A stretch of DNA of 64,000 nt. It comes from Maridesulfovibrio zosterae DSM 11974 (lineage in GTDB: Bacteria; Desulfobacterota; Desulfovibrionia; Desulfovibrionales; Desulfovibrionaceae). Below the pieces are notes generated by a model. The model did no database searches. It was not told the origin of the DNA and saw only the letters and a list, made by a program, of their open reading frames with translations. Shown here piece by piece: positions 53,196 to 61,873 of the stretch. The position numbers and the translations under genes are program-made. How positions within the stretch are numbered: position 1 is the stretch's first letter; each line of letters starts with the position of its first letter. The stretch covers positions 620,001 to 684,000 of the forward strand of contig NZ_AUDC01000010.1 of NCBI RefSeq assembly GCF_000425265.1, in the 5' to 3' direction.

Positions 53196-54332
53196 TTATT
53201 TACCACAGCCTTTTATAATTTTAACAGTTCTGTCCATATCATCCTGAGTCATAGCTGTTCCAGATGGCAGACATAAACCTCGTTTAAAAAGATCCTCACT
53301 GACCTGACCGCCAAAGATTTTATTTTTGCTGAACACCGGCTGCATGTGCATGGGCTTCCATACCGGACGGGATTCAATATTTTCATTTTCAAGCGCAATA
53401 CGGACCTGATCTGGCGTTGCACCGAATTCTTTTTCATCGATGAGAATGACTGTAAGCCATCGGTTGCATCGGCCATATTCTGCTTCAGGCATAAAAGATA
53501 TTCCAGTGCATCCTGAAAGAGCTTCTTTATAGAGATCAAAAATTTCACGTTTACGGTTCACTCTGTCCTGTAAAACTTCGAGCTGACCACGTCCTACAGC
53601 TGCCACAAGGTTGGACATGCGATAGTTAAAGCCTATTTCTTTGTGTTCATAGTACGGTAGCGGTTCTTTAGCCTGCTGGGAAAGCCAGCGGGCACGGGAA
53701 ATGATTTCTTCGTCATCAGAGGCAAGCAATCCTCCGCCGGAAGTGGTGATAATTTTATTACCGTTAAATGAATAAGCTGCCATGAGTGCACCTTTACCTG
53801 CGTGGCGCCCTTTATAGGTGGCACCGACAGATTCTGCTGCGTCTACAACAATAGGAATTCCATGTGGTTCAAGGATCTCCAGGATACGGTCATAGTCTGC
53901 GCATTGCCCATAAAGATCAGTAGGAACAACAGCTTTAGGCTTACGTCCTAGTGCAATATAATATTCTACGGCTTCGGCAAGCAGATCCGGATCCATATTC
54001 CATGATTTGTAATCTGAATCAATGAAAGCGGCTTCTGCCCCTAAAAAGGTGGCCGAGCTGACACTGCCGATAAAAGTGAGCGATGAAGCAAGAACAATAT
54101 CGTTCGGGCCTATACCAAGAATATGCTGCGCAATATGAAGAGCTGCTGTGCCGCTGGACAGAGCCGCGCAATGTTTGAGTCCGCTCAGCTTTGAAAAGTC
54201 CTGTTCAAAACCATTGACCATAGGGCCCAGGGGAGCGATGAAGTTGCTTTCAAAAGCCTGCTGAACATACTCCTGCTCAGCTCCACCCATATGAGGCGGT
54301 GAAAGATATACACGTTTATTATTTGCAGACAC
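53196..54332 (-). CDS. pglE: UDP-4-keto-sugar aminotransferase PglE
   Basis: 378 aa. Opens with LSPPHMGGAEQEYV and FNAPLG-like 'NFIAPLGPMVNGFEQ', and has SLTFIGSV, PTDLYGQCADY, DAAESVGATYKG, YSFNGNKIITTSGGG (Schiff-base Lys), EIGFNYRMSNLVAAVGRGQLEVL and ending RPVWKPMH...GLCLPSGTAM. These match Campylobacter PglE closely along the chain. Adds the 4-amino group from glutamate. Preceded by a 130-nt gap with a possible promoter. Confidence 0.92.
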   Translation of the reverse strand: MSANNKRVYLSPPHMGGAEQEYVQQAFESNFIAPLGPMVNGFEQDFSKLSGLKHCAALSSGTAALHIAQHILGIGPNDIVLASSLTFIGSVSSATFLGAEAAFIDSDYKSWNMDPDLLAEAVEYYIALGRKPKAVVPTDLYGQCADYDRILEILEPHGIPIVVDAAESVGATYKGRHAGKGALMAAYSFNGNKIITTSGGGLLASDDEEIISRARWLSQQAKEPLPYYEHKEIGFNYRMSNLVAAVGRGQLEVLQDRVNRKREIFDLYKEALSGCTGISFMPEAEYGRCNRWLTVILIDEKEFGATPDQVRIALENENIESRPVWKPMHMQPVFSKNKIFGGQVSEDLFKRGLCLPSGTAMTQDDMDRTVKIIKGCGK

Positions 54333-54382
54333 GGGCCGTACTTCCTTTAATTATGAAATTCATGGTCAACAACGGGTCTGAT

Positions 54383-54388
54383 ATTATA
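54383..54388 (-). promoter_or_regulatory. possible -10 box (TATAAT) upstream of pglE
   Basis: A perfect TATAAT on the minus strand in the only sizeable gap inside the pgl operon (54333-54461). The expected -35 position has no good match. It may give pglEF a separate promoter. Confidence 0.3.
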
Positions 54389-54461
54389 TTTTGAACTTTA
54401 AGTACAGTTTTGTGAAATGTAAGTAGAAGTGCCCGTAATGATTATTTAAATATTGCTGGTT

Positions 54462-55085
54462 TTATTTGTTAATAAGTTCTTTTGCAGGTGTCCCGACCCA
54501 CGTGGTATCATCAGGAATATTTTTTATGGCAGTTGAGCCGGCCCCGAGTGTGGATCTAGAGCCCATGTTTATACGGGGTAAAACGGTTGCTCCAATACCC
54601 ACCATGGATTCTTCCCCTACCACGACTTCGCCGCCAAGTGTAGAGCCTGGAGCAATGTGGGAATGCGGTCCGATCGAGTTATGATGTTCAATAGTTGAAT
54701 TGGTGTTGATTATGGTATTGTCCTTAATTTCTGCACCGGTATTGATTACAGCTCCAGCCATGATCATGCATCCGTCTCCAATTTTAACATTTGGAGATAT
54801 TACTGTTGAAGGGTGAATAACAGTAAACATTTTTTCACCATCTTCAGTCAGTTGCTTGAAAATTTTTTTACGAAGTTCAGCATTTCCTAATGCCAAAACA
54901 ATTCCATCATGGGGGATTTCTCGATAACTGGTAAATCCTCCGGTAACGGGAATACCGAGAATTTTTGTCCCGGCAGGAACTCCGTCATCAAGAAATGCAG
55001 CCGGATCAGCTCCGTCCATTAACAGAAGGGCATCAGCAACAACCTGACCATGACCTCCTGCTCCAAAAATAAGAATTTTTTTCAT
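54462..55085 (-). CDS. pglD: sugar N-acetyltransferase PglD (NeuD family)
   Basis: 207 aa. N-terminal small Rossmann-like domain (IFGAGGHGQVVADALL) and C-terminal left-handed beta-helix with the catalytic-site stretch STIEHHNSIGPHSHIAPGS (PglD His base) and ending GTPAKEL. PglD acetylates the C4 amine to UDP-diNAc-bacillosamine. Its first base overlaps the pglC stop, the order pglC-pglD being conserved in other pgl loci. Confidence 0.9.
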   Translation of the reverse strand: MKKILIFGAGGHGQVVADALLLMDGADPAAFLDDGVPAGTKILGIPVTGGFTSYREIPHDGIVLALGNAELRKKIFKQLTEDGEKMFTVIHPSTVISPNVKIGDGCMIMAGAVINTGAEIKDNTIINTNSTIEHHNSIGPHSHIAPGSTLGGEVVVGEESMVGIGATVLPRINMGSRSTLGAGSTAIKNIPDDTTWVGTPAKELINK

Positions 55086-55696
55086 TATCGGTCCCTGTTT
55101 ACCTTATTGCCCATAAATTCCTGAGCGGTAGCCTGTCCGGGCTGACTGATGCCTTCACGTTTAAACACTCTGGCTACAGTCATAAAAATAATTTTTATGT
55201 CCAAAAATAAGTGTTGGTTATCCACATACCAGACATCAAGTTTAAACTTATCATCCCATGAAAGCGCATTACGTCCGTTAACTTGTGCCCATCCGGTAAT
55301 TCCGGGTAGAACATCATGACGGCGCATCTGCTCCGGTGTATAGCGGTCAAGGTATTGCATAAGCAAGGGTCTTGGGCCGACAAGTGACATATCCCCGAAT
55401 ATTACATTAACCAGTTCGGGCAGTTCATCAAGGGACGTTGATCTTAAAATTCTGCCAAAGCGGCTTAAGCGTTCAGAGTCGGGCAAAAGATTTCCATGTT
55501 CATCTCTGGCATCGGACATGGTTTTGAATTTAATTATATTAAACGGCTTGCCACGCAGGCCCGGCCTTCTTTGAATAAAGAATATACCACCGCCCATTCT
55601 TTTGTGAATGGCAATAGCTACACCGATAAGAATCGGTGAAAAAATAATCAGGGCAGTGATTGCCACAACAAGATCAAAGCATCTTTTAACGGTCAT
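55085..55696 (-). CDS. pglC: phosphoglycosyl transferase PglC
   Basis: 203 aa, small monotopic PGT. Membrane helix at the N-terminus (RCFDLVVAITALIIFSP), FIQRRPGLRGKPFNI, the catalytic Asp-Glu dyad in TSLDELPEL, FGDMSLVGPRPLL, and GITGWAQVNGRNA. The C-terminal EGISQPGQATAQEFMGN tail corresponds to the end of Campylobacter PglC. It transfers phospho-diNAcBac to undecaprenyl phosphate, starting the N-glycan. Coupled to pglA and pglD. Confidence 0.92.
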   Translation of the reverse strand: MTVKRCFDLVVAITALIIFSPILIGVAIAIHKRMGGGIFFIQRRPGLRGKPFNIIKFKTMSDARDEHGNLLPDSERLSRFGRILRSTSLDELPELVNVIFGDMSLVGPRPLLMQYLDRYTPEQMRRHDVLPGITGWAQVNGRNALSWDDKFKLDVWYVDNQHLFLDIKIIFMTVARVFKREGISQPGQATAQEFMGNKVNRDR

Positions 55697-56806
55697 TTAT
55701 AATCCCATAGTATTCATGATGGTCGTATTGACTTTGGTAACATCGTATTTTTTGACTGCATAGCTGAGAGAAGCTTCTCCCATGCTTTCAGCAAGATCCG
55801 GTTGCAGAATGAATTTCTCCATTGCTTCCTCTAACAGAGGGATATCTTTAACAGGAACCAGATAGCCGTTGAGACCGTTGAGAACTGTTTCACGGCAGCC
55901 TGCAGTATCAGTTGTAACAATTGCCCGTCCGGTAGACATCGCTTCAAGAACTGAGCGGGGAGTTCCCTCGCGGTATGATGGCAGTACATATACTGTGCAA
56001 TTTTTCAGTTCATTTCGCACATCGTTTACTGGACCGATACACTCAATTCCGCCTGACTGCCACAGTCTGATCTGTTCTTCGCTGATTGAATCGGGACCAT
56101 GGTCATGAGGACCGACCAGCCTGAATCGTGCATCAGGATATTTTATTTTCAAATTCAGCGAGGCTTGAGCAAATTCATGGATTCCTTTTTCCTTTAGGAG
56201 TCTGGAAATGCACAGAAAAACAGGTGTTTCCGTATTAACAGAAGCTTTGGCAAAGTGTTTCATATCAACGCCTGAGCCGTTAGTAATAACCGTGTTTTTT
56301 TTATTGCTGATTATGGATTGCTCAACAAAAAGGTTTCGGTCATCAGGATTTTGAAACATCACAGCTTTATTGAAATAGAGTCCCGCCCGGTACATGCTCT
56401 TTACCAGTTTAAAAAGAAGTCCCCGTTTACCGGAAGTCTGCCCAAAAGCATAACCAAGACCTGTGATCATAGAGTAAATACTTTTAACACCTGCAATTTT
56501 AGCCGCAATTGAGCCGTAGATAACAGGTTTAATCGTATATGAAAGAACCGTGTCAGGTTTAATTTCTTGTAAAATTTTAATCAGAGCAAAAAGCGAACTC
56601 AGGTCTTTGAGCGGGTTCATGCCTGTGCGCTGAATAGGAGCTTCGACGAATTTTACTCCCATGCGAGCCAGTTCCTCTGCTACTGTTGAGGAATCAAGAG
56701 GTGCAAGACCATACACTTCATGCCCTGCTTCTACCATCGCCCTAAGCATAGAACCTCGAAAATTGATCAAGGAGGGGCCGTAGCCGCCGATGACAGCTAT
56801 TCTCAT
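55697..56806 (-). CDS. pglA: GT4 glycosyltransferase, PglA-like
   Basis: 369 aa from ATG 56806 (a 32-residue upstream extension to 56902 overlaps the preceding gene and is unlike the family). IAVIGGYGPSLINFRGSMLRAMVEAGHEV start, SMITGLGYAF, ISRLLKEKGIHEFAQAS and VYVLPSYREGTPRSVLEAMSTGRAIVTTD. PglA adds the second sugar to Und-PP-diNAcBac. The position right before pglC fits this, although the donor sugar may differ from GalNAc. One-base overlap with the upstream gene (TAATG). Confidence 0.8.
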   Translation of the reverse strand: MRIAVIGGYGPSLINFRGSMLRAMVEAGHEVYGLAPLDSSTVAEELARMGVKFVEAPIQRTGMNPLKDLSSLFALIKILQEIKPDTVLSYTIKPVIYGSIAAKIAGVKSIYSMITGLGYAFGQTSGKRGLLFKLVKSMYRAGLYFNKAVMFQNPDDRNLFVEQSIISNKKNTVITNGSGVDMKHFAKASVNTETPVFLCISRLLKEKGIHEFAQASLNLKIKYPDARFRLVGPHDHGPDSISEEQIRLWQSGGIECIGPVNDVRNELKNCTVYVLPSYREGTPRSVLEAMSTGRAIVTTDTAGCRETVLNGLNGYLVPVKDIPLLEEAMEKFILQPDLAESMGEASLSYAVKKYDVTKVNTTIMNTMGL

Positions 56807-58767
56807 TATTTGATTCCCCAATGATCCAGCCATGACTGAAAAACGAGTATATTCCAGATACGGTACTGGTTGTCTTTTGTGCCGAGCCTGTGTTCGTTCC
56901 ATGCCAGTCGCACTTCACCTACGTTGAAGTAGCCGTCACGTTCCAGTCTGTCTGGAGAGATAAGATCTTCAGCCCATTCACTTAATGGGCCGCGAAGCCA
57001 ACTGTCGATAGGGATACCGAAGCCCATTTTGGGGCGTTCGATGAGTTCTCTAGGAACATATTTATATAAAATTTGGCGCAGGGCGTACTTGCCTTGACCA
57101 TTTTGAATACGCAAATGCATAGGCAGACGCTGCGAAAATTCCACCACCTCGTGGTCAAGAAAAGGGGCTCTGGTTTCCAGACTGGTTGCCATTGCAGCCC
57201 GATCCACTTTGGTGAGTATATCGTCCGGCAGGTAAGTCGCTGCATCCATGTATTGCATCCACGCAGTCAGATTGTCCTGATTTGGCTGCATGGAGGAGTT
57301 TTGGAAAGGTCCTTCAAACTCATTGGCGGAGTTTACGACCTGATCAGGGTTAAACCAGTTTGAGGTTAAAAATTTGTAATAATCACTTTCAGAGCGTGCA
57401 GCCATAACATCCGAAAGTTTATGAAGTTTTTGTCCCGGCAGGCGCATTTGGAGAGCTGACGGCAGTATGGGGCCGTACATCTTGAAAACTTTGTTCCAGC
57501 TTGCCGGAGAGATAGATGAGATGGCTTTTGCTCCTAAATCACGTAGCGGAGCAGGAATCAGTTTTAATCTGTTCCAGAGCGAACAGCCTTTGAAATGGCG
57601 GTTATAGCCTGCAAAAAGCTCATCCCCACCGTCACCGGACAAGGCAACAGTTACATGTTCACGGGTCATACATGAGACAAGGTGGGTCGGTATCTGTGAT
57701 GCATCGGAGAAAGGTTGATCCCATATGTGAGGAATCTTGGGAATGACTTCAAGAGCATCTTTTGGAGATACATATAATTCGGTGTGTTCTGTCCCTATAT
57801 GTTTTGCTACGGCTTTTGCCTCCGCAGCCTCGTTGTAGGCCTTATCATTAAAGCCTATGGTGAATGTTTTTACCGGAGCAAGGGCGCATTGCTGCATTAA
57901 TGAAACGATAAGTGACGAATCTATTCCGCCAGATAAAAAGGCCCCTAAAGGGACGTCGGATATCATTTCTCTCTCGATTACGTTGAGCAGTAAATCTTCA
58001 AGAGTTTCAATTATCGTATTGTCAGGAGCAGTAAATATTTTGTTTTCAGCTTCACGGGCACAATCAAGAAGAGACCAGTACGTCTGGGGTTCAGACGTGG
58101 TTCCATCAATATCTATACATATCCATGTCCCCGGCATGAGACATTGTACTTCTTTAAAAATAGTGCGCGGGGCTGGTACATAGTGATAACGAAGGTATGA
58201 AGCAAGCGAATGACGGTCTATTTCTTTTTCAAAAGCTGCATGGACCATCAGAGCTTTCAGCTCCGAGCCGAAGAGAAAGGTGTTGTTCTGGGTTGAATAA
58301 TATAGAGGCTTTTCACCCATGCGGTCACGGACCAGAAATAAACGTTTGCTATGCCTATCCCATATGGCGATGGCGAACATACCGCTGAAAGATTTTACAG
58401 CTTTTTCAAAGCCCCACTGTTCAACGGCTTCAAGCATAACTTCGGTGTCTGAATGCCCTCGCCAGCCGTTGAACCCTTCAGCCTGTTCCAACTCTTCTCG
58501 CAGATCACGGTAATTATATATTTCACCGTTGAAGATTGTAACAAAGCGCCCGGAGCGGCTGTGCATAGGCTGCACACCTTCTTTCGTAAGATCAATGATA
58601 GCAAGCCTGCGGTGATCAAGAGCTATTCCTGAGTCTGGGTCAGACCATTGGGCACAGCCGTCAGGTCCTCTTGAGTTCTGGGCATCACCCATTTTGCGGG
58701 CAATTCTTTCCAGCTGCTCGGAACTGGTGCTGCGTGAAAAATCAATAAGCCCGGCAATTCCGCACAT
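56806..58767 (-). CDS. asparagine-synthase-like glutamine amidotransferase (third of three)
   Basis: 653 aa. Cys2 glutaminase (MCGIAGLIDF), glutamine-binding NGEIYN, PP-loop LSGGIDSSLI near residue 279, VALSGDGGDELFAGYNRH and the C-terminal DDILTKVDRAAMATSLETRAPFLDHEVVE. Standard AsnB layout, so it may be the true asparagine synthetase or a uronamide-forming enzyme. It overlaps pglA by one base and so belongs to the N-glycan operon. Upstream gene is 5 nt away. Confidence 0.88.
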   Translation of the reverse strand: MCGIAGLIDFSRSTSSEQLERIARKMGDAQNSRGPDGCAQWSDPDSGIALDHRRLAIIDLTKEGVQPMHSRSGRFVTIFNGEIYNYRDLREELEQAEGFNGWRGHSDTEVMLEAVEQWGFEKAVKSFSGMFAIAIWDRHSKRLFLVRDRMGEKPLYYSTQNNTFLFGSELKALMVHAAFEKEIDRHSLASYLRYHYVPAPRTIFKEVQCLMPGTWICIDIDGTTSEPQTYWSLLDCAREAENKIFTAPDNTIIETLEDLLLNVIEREMISDVPLGAFLSGGIDSSLIVSLMQQCALAPVKTFTIGFNDKAYNEAAEAKAVAKHIGTEHTELYVSPKDALEVIPKIPHIWDQPFSDASQIPTHLVSCMTREHVTVALSGDGGDELFAGYNRHFKGCSLWNRLKLIPAPLRDLGAKAISSISPASWNKVFKMYGPILPSALQMRLPGQKLHKLSDVMAARSESDYYKFLTSNWFNPDQVVNSANEFEGPFQNSSMQPNQDNLTAWMQYMDAATYLPDDILTKVDRAAMATSLETRAPFLDHEVVEFSQRLPMHLRIQNGQGKYALRQILYKYVPRELIERPKMGFGIPIDSWLRGPLSEWAEDLISPDRLERDGYFNVGEVRLAWNEHRLGTKDNQYRIWNILVFQSWLDHWGIK

Positions 58768-58772
58768 GATGG

Positions 58773-59774
58773 TTACCCTCTCGGATTATCTGCGAATTTA
58801 AGTCGGCCTTTACCCAGCAGATCATGGAGATGAATCATGCCGGAAACAGTCCCGTCCTCTGCTATTACAGGGAGTACTGTTATTTCTTTTTCTTCCATAA
58901 TATCCAGAGCCTGTGCAGCAGACATATCAGATGTGATACGAAGTGGATTTTGGGCCATGGTTTTGGAAGCAGGCTGGTTTAGGTCAAACTTATCAGAACA
59001 GACCATTCTACGCACATCTCCATCAGTTATGACTCCGCTCAGTTTTCCGTCAGCGGCAGTAAGGGCCACTAGACCCAGTCGACCTGTATCTAAGATCGTC
59101 AGGGCTTCATGAAGAGTGCAGTTTTGCGGAGCTGCGGGAATATTATCTGTGTGCATTAGCTCACTGATACACAGGTTCAGCCTGCGCCCGAGTGATCCTC
59201 CTGGATGAAATTTTTTGAAATCTTTGCTGTCAAAGGCTTTGTGGTCCATCAGGCAGACAGCAAGAGCGTCACCGATAGCAAGTGCTGCAGTTGTACTGGC
59301 CGTGGGAGCCAGACCGTGCGAGCACGCTTCACATGGGACTTTTGTTTTGATTACCACGTCTGAAAGTCGCCCCATTGTGGATTTTATTTCAGATGTAATG
59401 GATACAATGCTGGTACCAAACGAGCGAATGGCTGGTAGAATTGAATTTAACTCATCTGTTTCGCCGCTGTTTGAAATGGCAATAACAATATCTTCGGTCC
59501 GGACCATGCCGAGGTCCCCGTGCGCCCCTTCAACAGGGTGCAGGAAGAATGAGGGGGTACCGGTAGAGGACATAGTTGCTGCAATTTTACGACCCACTAA
59601 ACCCGATTTACCGAGTCCGGTGATGATAACTCTGCCTTTGCAGGCAGCTAGCATTTCGACTGCTCTCGCAAAGTTGAGATCGAGACCTTTACGAATTGAG
59701 GCCAGTCCTTTTTCTTCTATTTTAAGGACTTCCTGCCCTCTTTTTATAAAATCAGAAAGCTGTTTTTCTGTCAT
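58773..59774 (-). CDS. kdsD: arabinose-5-phosphate isomerase (KdsD/KpsF)
   Basis: 333 aa. SIS domain with VIITGLGKSGLVGRKIAATMSSTGTPSFFLHP and SNSGETDEL, and two C-terminal CBS domains. Converts ribulose-5-phosphate to arabinose-5-phosphate for Kdo synthesis. Its genomic place between GspF and the pgl operon is unremarkable in that it links LPS core supply with surface glycan genes. Confidence 0.93.
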   Translation of the reverse strand: MTEKQLSDFIKRGQEVLKIEEKGLASIRKGLDLNFARAVEMLAACKGRVIITGLGKSGLVGRKIAATMSSTGTPSFFLHPVEGAHGDLGMVRTEDIVIAISNSGETDELNSILPAIRSFGTSIVSITSEIKSTMGRLSDVVIKTKVPCEACSHGLAPTASTTAALAIGDALAVCLMDHKAFDSKDFKKFHPGGSLGRRLNLCISELMHTDNIPAAPQNCTLHEALTILDTGRLGLVALTAADGKLSGVITDGDVRRMVCSDKFDLNQPASKTMAQNPLRITSDMSAAQALDIMEEKEITVLPVIAEDGTVSGMIHLHDLLGKGRLKFADNPRG

Positions 59775-59781
59775 TTGATAC

Positions 59782-60993
59782 CTATTTTACGAGAGTGGTC
59801 AGGTCGAAGATCGGGCCCATGATAGCGACAACAATAAAAGCGATGAGCATGCCTATAAAAAGCAGCAGCATCGGTTCTGCAAGGGCAACAACCCTTTTCA
59901 TAAAATTGTCTACGTCCCTTTCGAAAATTGTGCCCATACGTTGTAGAAATTTTCCTAGTTCACCGGATTTTTGTCCGGCTGTAAGGGTCAATATGTATAT
60001 ATCAGGGTATATTTTCTGCTCCGCAAGAACAGTGCTCAGAGAGCGCCCGGTAGCGACTTCTTCACGCGCCTGTGCCATTTTCTTTTTGAAAAAAGTGGAA
60101 GTAACAGCATTGGCTGAGCTTTCCATACCCTGCACAAGAGGGATTCCTGCATCGATCTGGAAACCTAGAATCCCTGAAAAACGAGCCAGAGTACTTTTTT
60201 GTACCAACGGGAGTTTCCAGAGCAGGCTGTCAACTTTTTCTCTAAATTGCGGGACGGATTTATATGCACTTACAAGCCCGATAATAATGGCAACAGGGAT
60301 AATTAGAGCCATGGGGCCAAGTCCCTCAAGTGTATTTCCTAAAGCAACAACAATTTTAGTAGATGTAGGCAGTTCGCCTTTCGCTGCTTTGAAAATGCCG
60401 GTGATTTTCGGTAAAACTTCGGAGAGCAGAAAGTAGACTGCACCCATCCCGATAAGCAGAATTACCACCGGATAAACCATGGCGGTCATGAGTCTGCCAC
60501 TGACCTCTGCGCGTTCTTCTTCATATTTTGCAATATTTTCAAGAACATCACCAAGTTTACCAACGGACTCTGCAACCTGAACCATACCCACGTAAACTTG
60601 TGGAAATATTTTCGGGTATTTGGCTAGACAGGATGAAAAACTTTCACCGGACTGAACTGCATCACGAATTTCCATCCATGTATGACTGGATTTTCCTCCG
60701 GTCATACGTGCCATCATGTCAAGCGATTGAGCAAGAGCTGTCCCGCTTTGTATTAGGATTCCAAGGTAGTAGAATGATTCTCCCAGTCTGATTTTACCAC
60801 CCATGGACATTGAAGAGGCAAATGACTTGGTTGAGCTTTTTTCTTTTTGACCTGACTTTACCTGTTCAAGGCGTAGTGGCATCAGACCTTTGCTTTGCAA
60901 AGTGGCAAAAGCTTTGGACTGTGAAGAAGCTTCCACAAATCCCTTTTTCTTTTTTCCTTCCTTGGTAACGGCTCTATATTGATATGTAGGCAT
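59782..60993 (-). CDS. gspF: type II secretion inner-membrane platform protein GspF
   Basis: 403 aa. N-terminal YQYRAVTKEGKKKKGFVEA start, two repeated GspF domains (GESFYYLGILIQSGTALAQSL and FSGILGFQIDAGIPLVQGM), three membrane helices, ending AIMGPIFDLTTLVK. Partner of GspE. Lies on the minus strand, 15 nt downstream of gspC, while gspD/gspE are on the plus strand 50 kb away. Confidence 0.94.
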   Translation of the reverse strand: MPTYQYRAVTKEGKKKKGFVEASSQSKAFATLQSKGLMPLRLEQVKSGQKEKSSTKSFASSMSMGGKIRLGESFYYLGILIQSGTALAQSLDMMARMTGGKSSHTWMEIRDAVQSGESFSSCLAKYPKIFPQVYVGMVQVAESVGKLGDVLENIAKYEEERAEVSGRLMTAMVYPVVILLIGMGAVYFLLSEVLPKITGIFKAAKGELPTSTKIVVALGNTLEGLGPMALIIPVAIIIGLVSAYKSVPQFREKVDSLLWKLPLVQKSTLARFSGILGFQIDAGIPLVQGMESSANAVTSTFFKKKMAQAREEVATGRSLSTVLAEQKIYPDIYILTLTAGQKSGELGKFLQRMGTIFERDVDNFMKRVVALAEPMLLLFIGMLIAFIVVAIMGPIFDLTTLVK

Positions 60994-61007
60994 TGTTGGT
61001 TATTTCC

Positions 61008-61784
61008 CTACTTGAGTTCAACAACAAGAGACAGGATCTGTCCTTTGCGTTCCACATCAATATTGATAGCTGATGCTCCGCCAAGTGAACCATATACCTG
61101 AAGCAGCTTGGTTGGGCCTGTAATCATTTCGCCATTCACCCTCATAAGGACATCACCATTTTCAAGGCCAAGTTTTTTGAGCAGTGAATTACGTTTAATG
61201 TTTGTAATTCTGAATCCCTGAGTTTTTCCGTTGCTTCTATTCGGTTTGAAGAGGGCCTGACTGAGGAAGGCATTAGGATCATCAAGTACTTCCTTAGCCT
61301 GTGCACGTTCAACTGTAATTTTGTTGGTTTTACCGCGTATCAGTTTAAGACTCTTAACCTGATCCCACATAGCTACTTTTTTTTCTTCCCGGCCATATTT
61401 CCAAAGAACGTACTGCGGTTTGATTTCTTCTAAAGTCCAGCCTTCGTACTCTTCACCTTCACGTAATATAGTGGTTTCACCTTTGATTCTGAAGACAGCA
61501 AAATCTGTTTCACCGGTAAGAATTCCGACCAGTGGCCATGTGCTGGGAGTAACTGTGGCTTTTTTCTGAATTTCTGACGGGTTATCCAACCCGAGAATAT
61601 TGTGATCCAAGACGAGTTTAGAATCCTTGGAAATTTTATCAGATGTATCTGAAGAGAATGATTCTCCTAAAATTGGCGCTGTTGGTTTTGGAAGTGGTAC
61701 AAAAGACGCAACAAGATAAGCCACTGCCAGCCCTAATGCGAGCGGCCATAGCCATGCCGGGAATTTAGTGAGTTTCAACTCCAT
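61008..61784 (-). CDS. gspC: type II secretion protein GspC
   Basis: 258 aa. Single N-terminal helix, HR region with ILGLDNPSEIQ and PLVGIL, and a C-terminal PDZ domain (FRITNIKRNSLLKKLGLENGDVLMRVNGEMI). GspC joins the inner-membrane platform to the secretin N0 domain. Preceded by an 89-nt gap after the response regulator gene; first gene of the gspC-gspF-kdsD-asn-pgl run. Confidence 0.9.
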   Translation of the reverse strand: MELKLTKFPAWLWPLALGLAVAYLVASFVPLPKPTAPILGESFSSDTSDKISKDSKLVLDHNILGLDNPSEIQKKATVTPSTWPLVGILTGETDFAVFRIKGETTILREGEEYEGWTLEEIKPQYVLWKYGREEKKVAMWDQVKSLKLIRGKTNKITVERAQAKEVLDDPNAFLSQALFKPNRSNGKTQGFRITNIKRNSLLKKLGLENGDVLMRVNGEMITGPTKLLQVYGSLGGASAINIDVERKGQILSLVVELK

Positions 61785-61873
61785 ATCAGTATTTTATCCT
61801 AAAAAATTACCTACTTCTACATTGCCTGTAGACGGTACTTTATGTGTTTTTGAGAAAGATTGTGTTTTAAACA

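Noticed and set aside
57857-58183. Plus-strand open frame of 108 codons
   Set aside because: It is a shadow of the asparagine-synthase-like gene on the minus strand.
59215-60436. Long plus-strand open frames opposite kdsD and gspF
   Set aside because: Codon structure of the minus-strand genes explains them; no motif, start signal or neighbour supports them.
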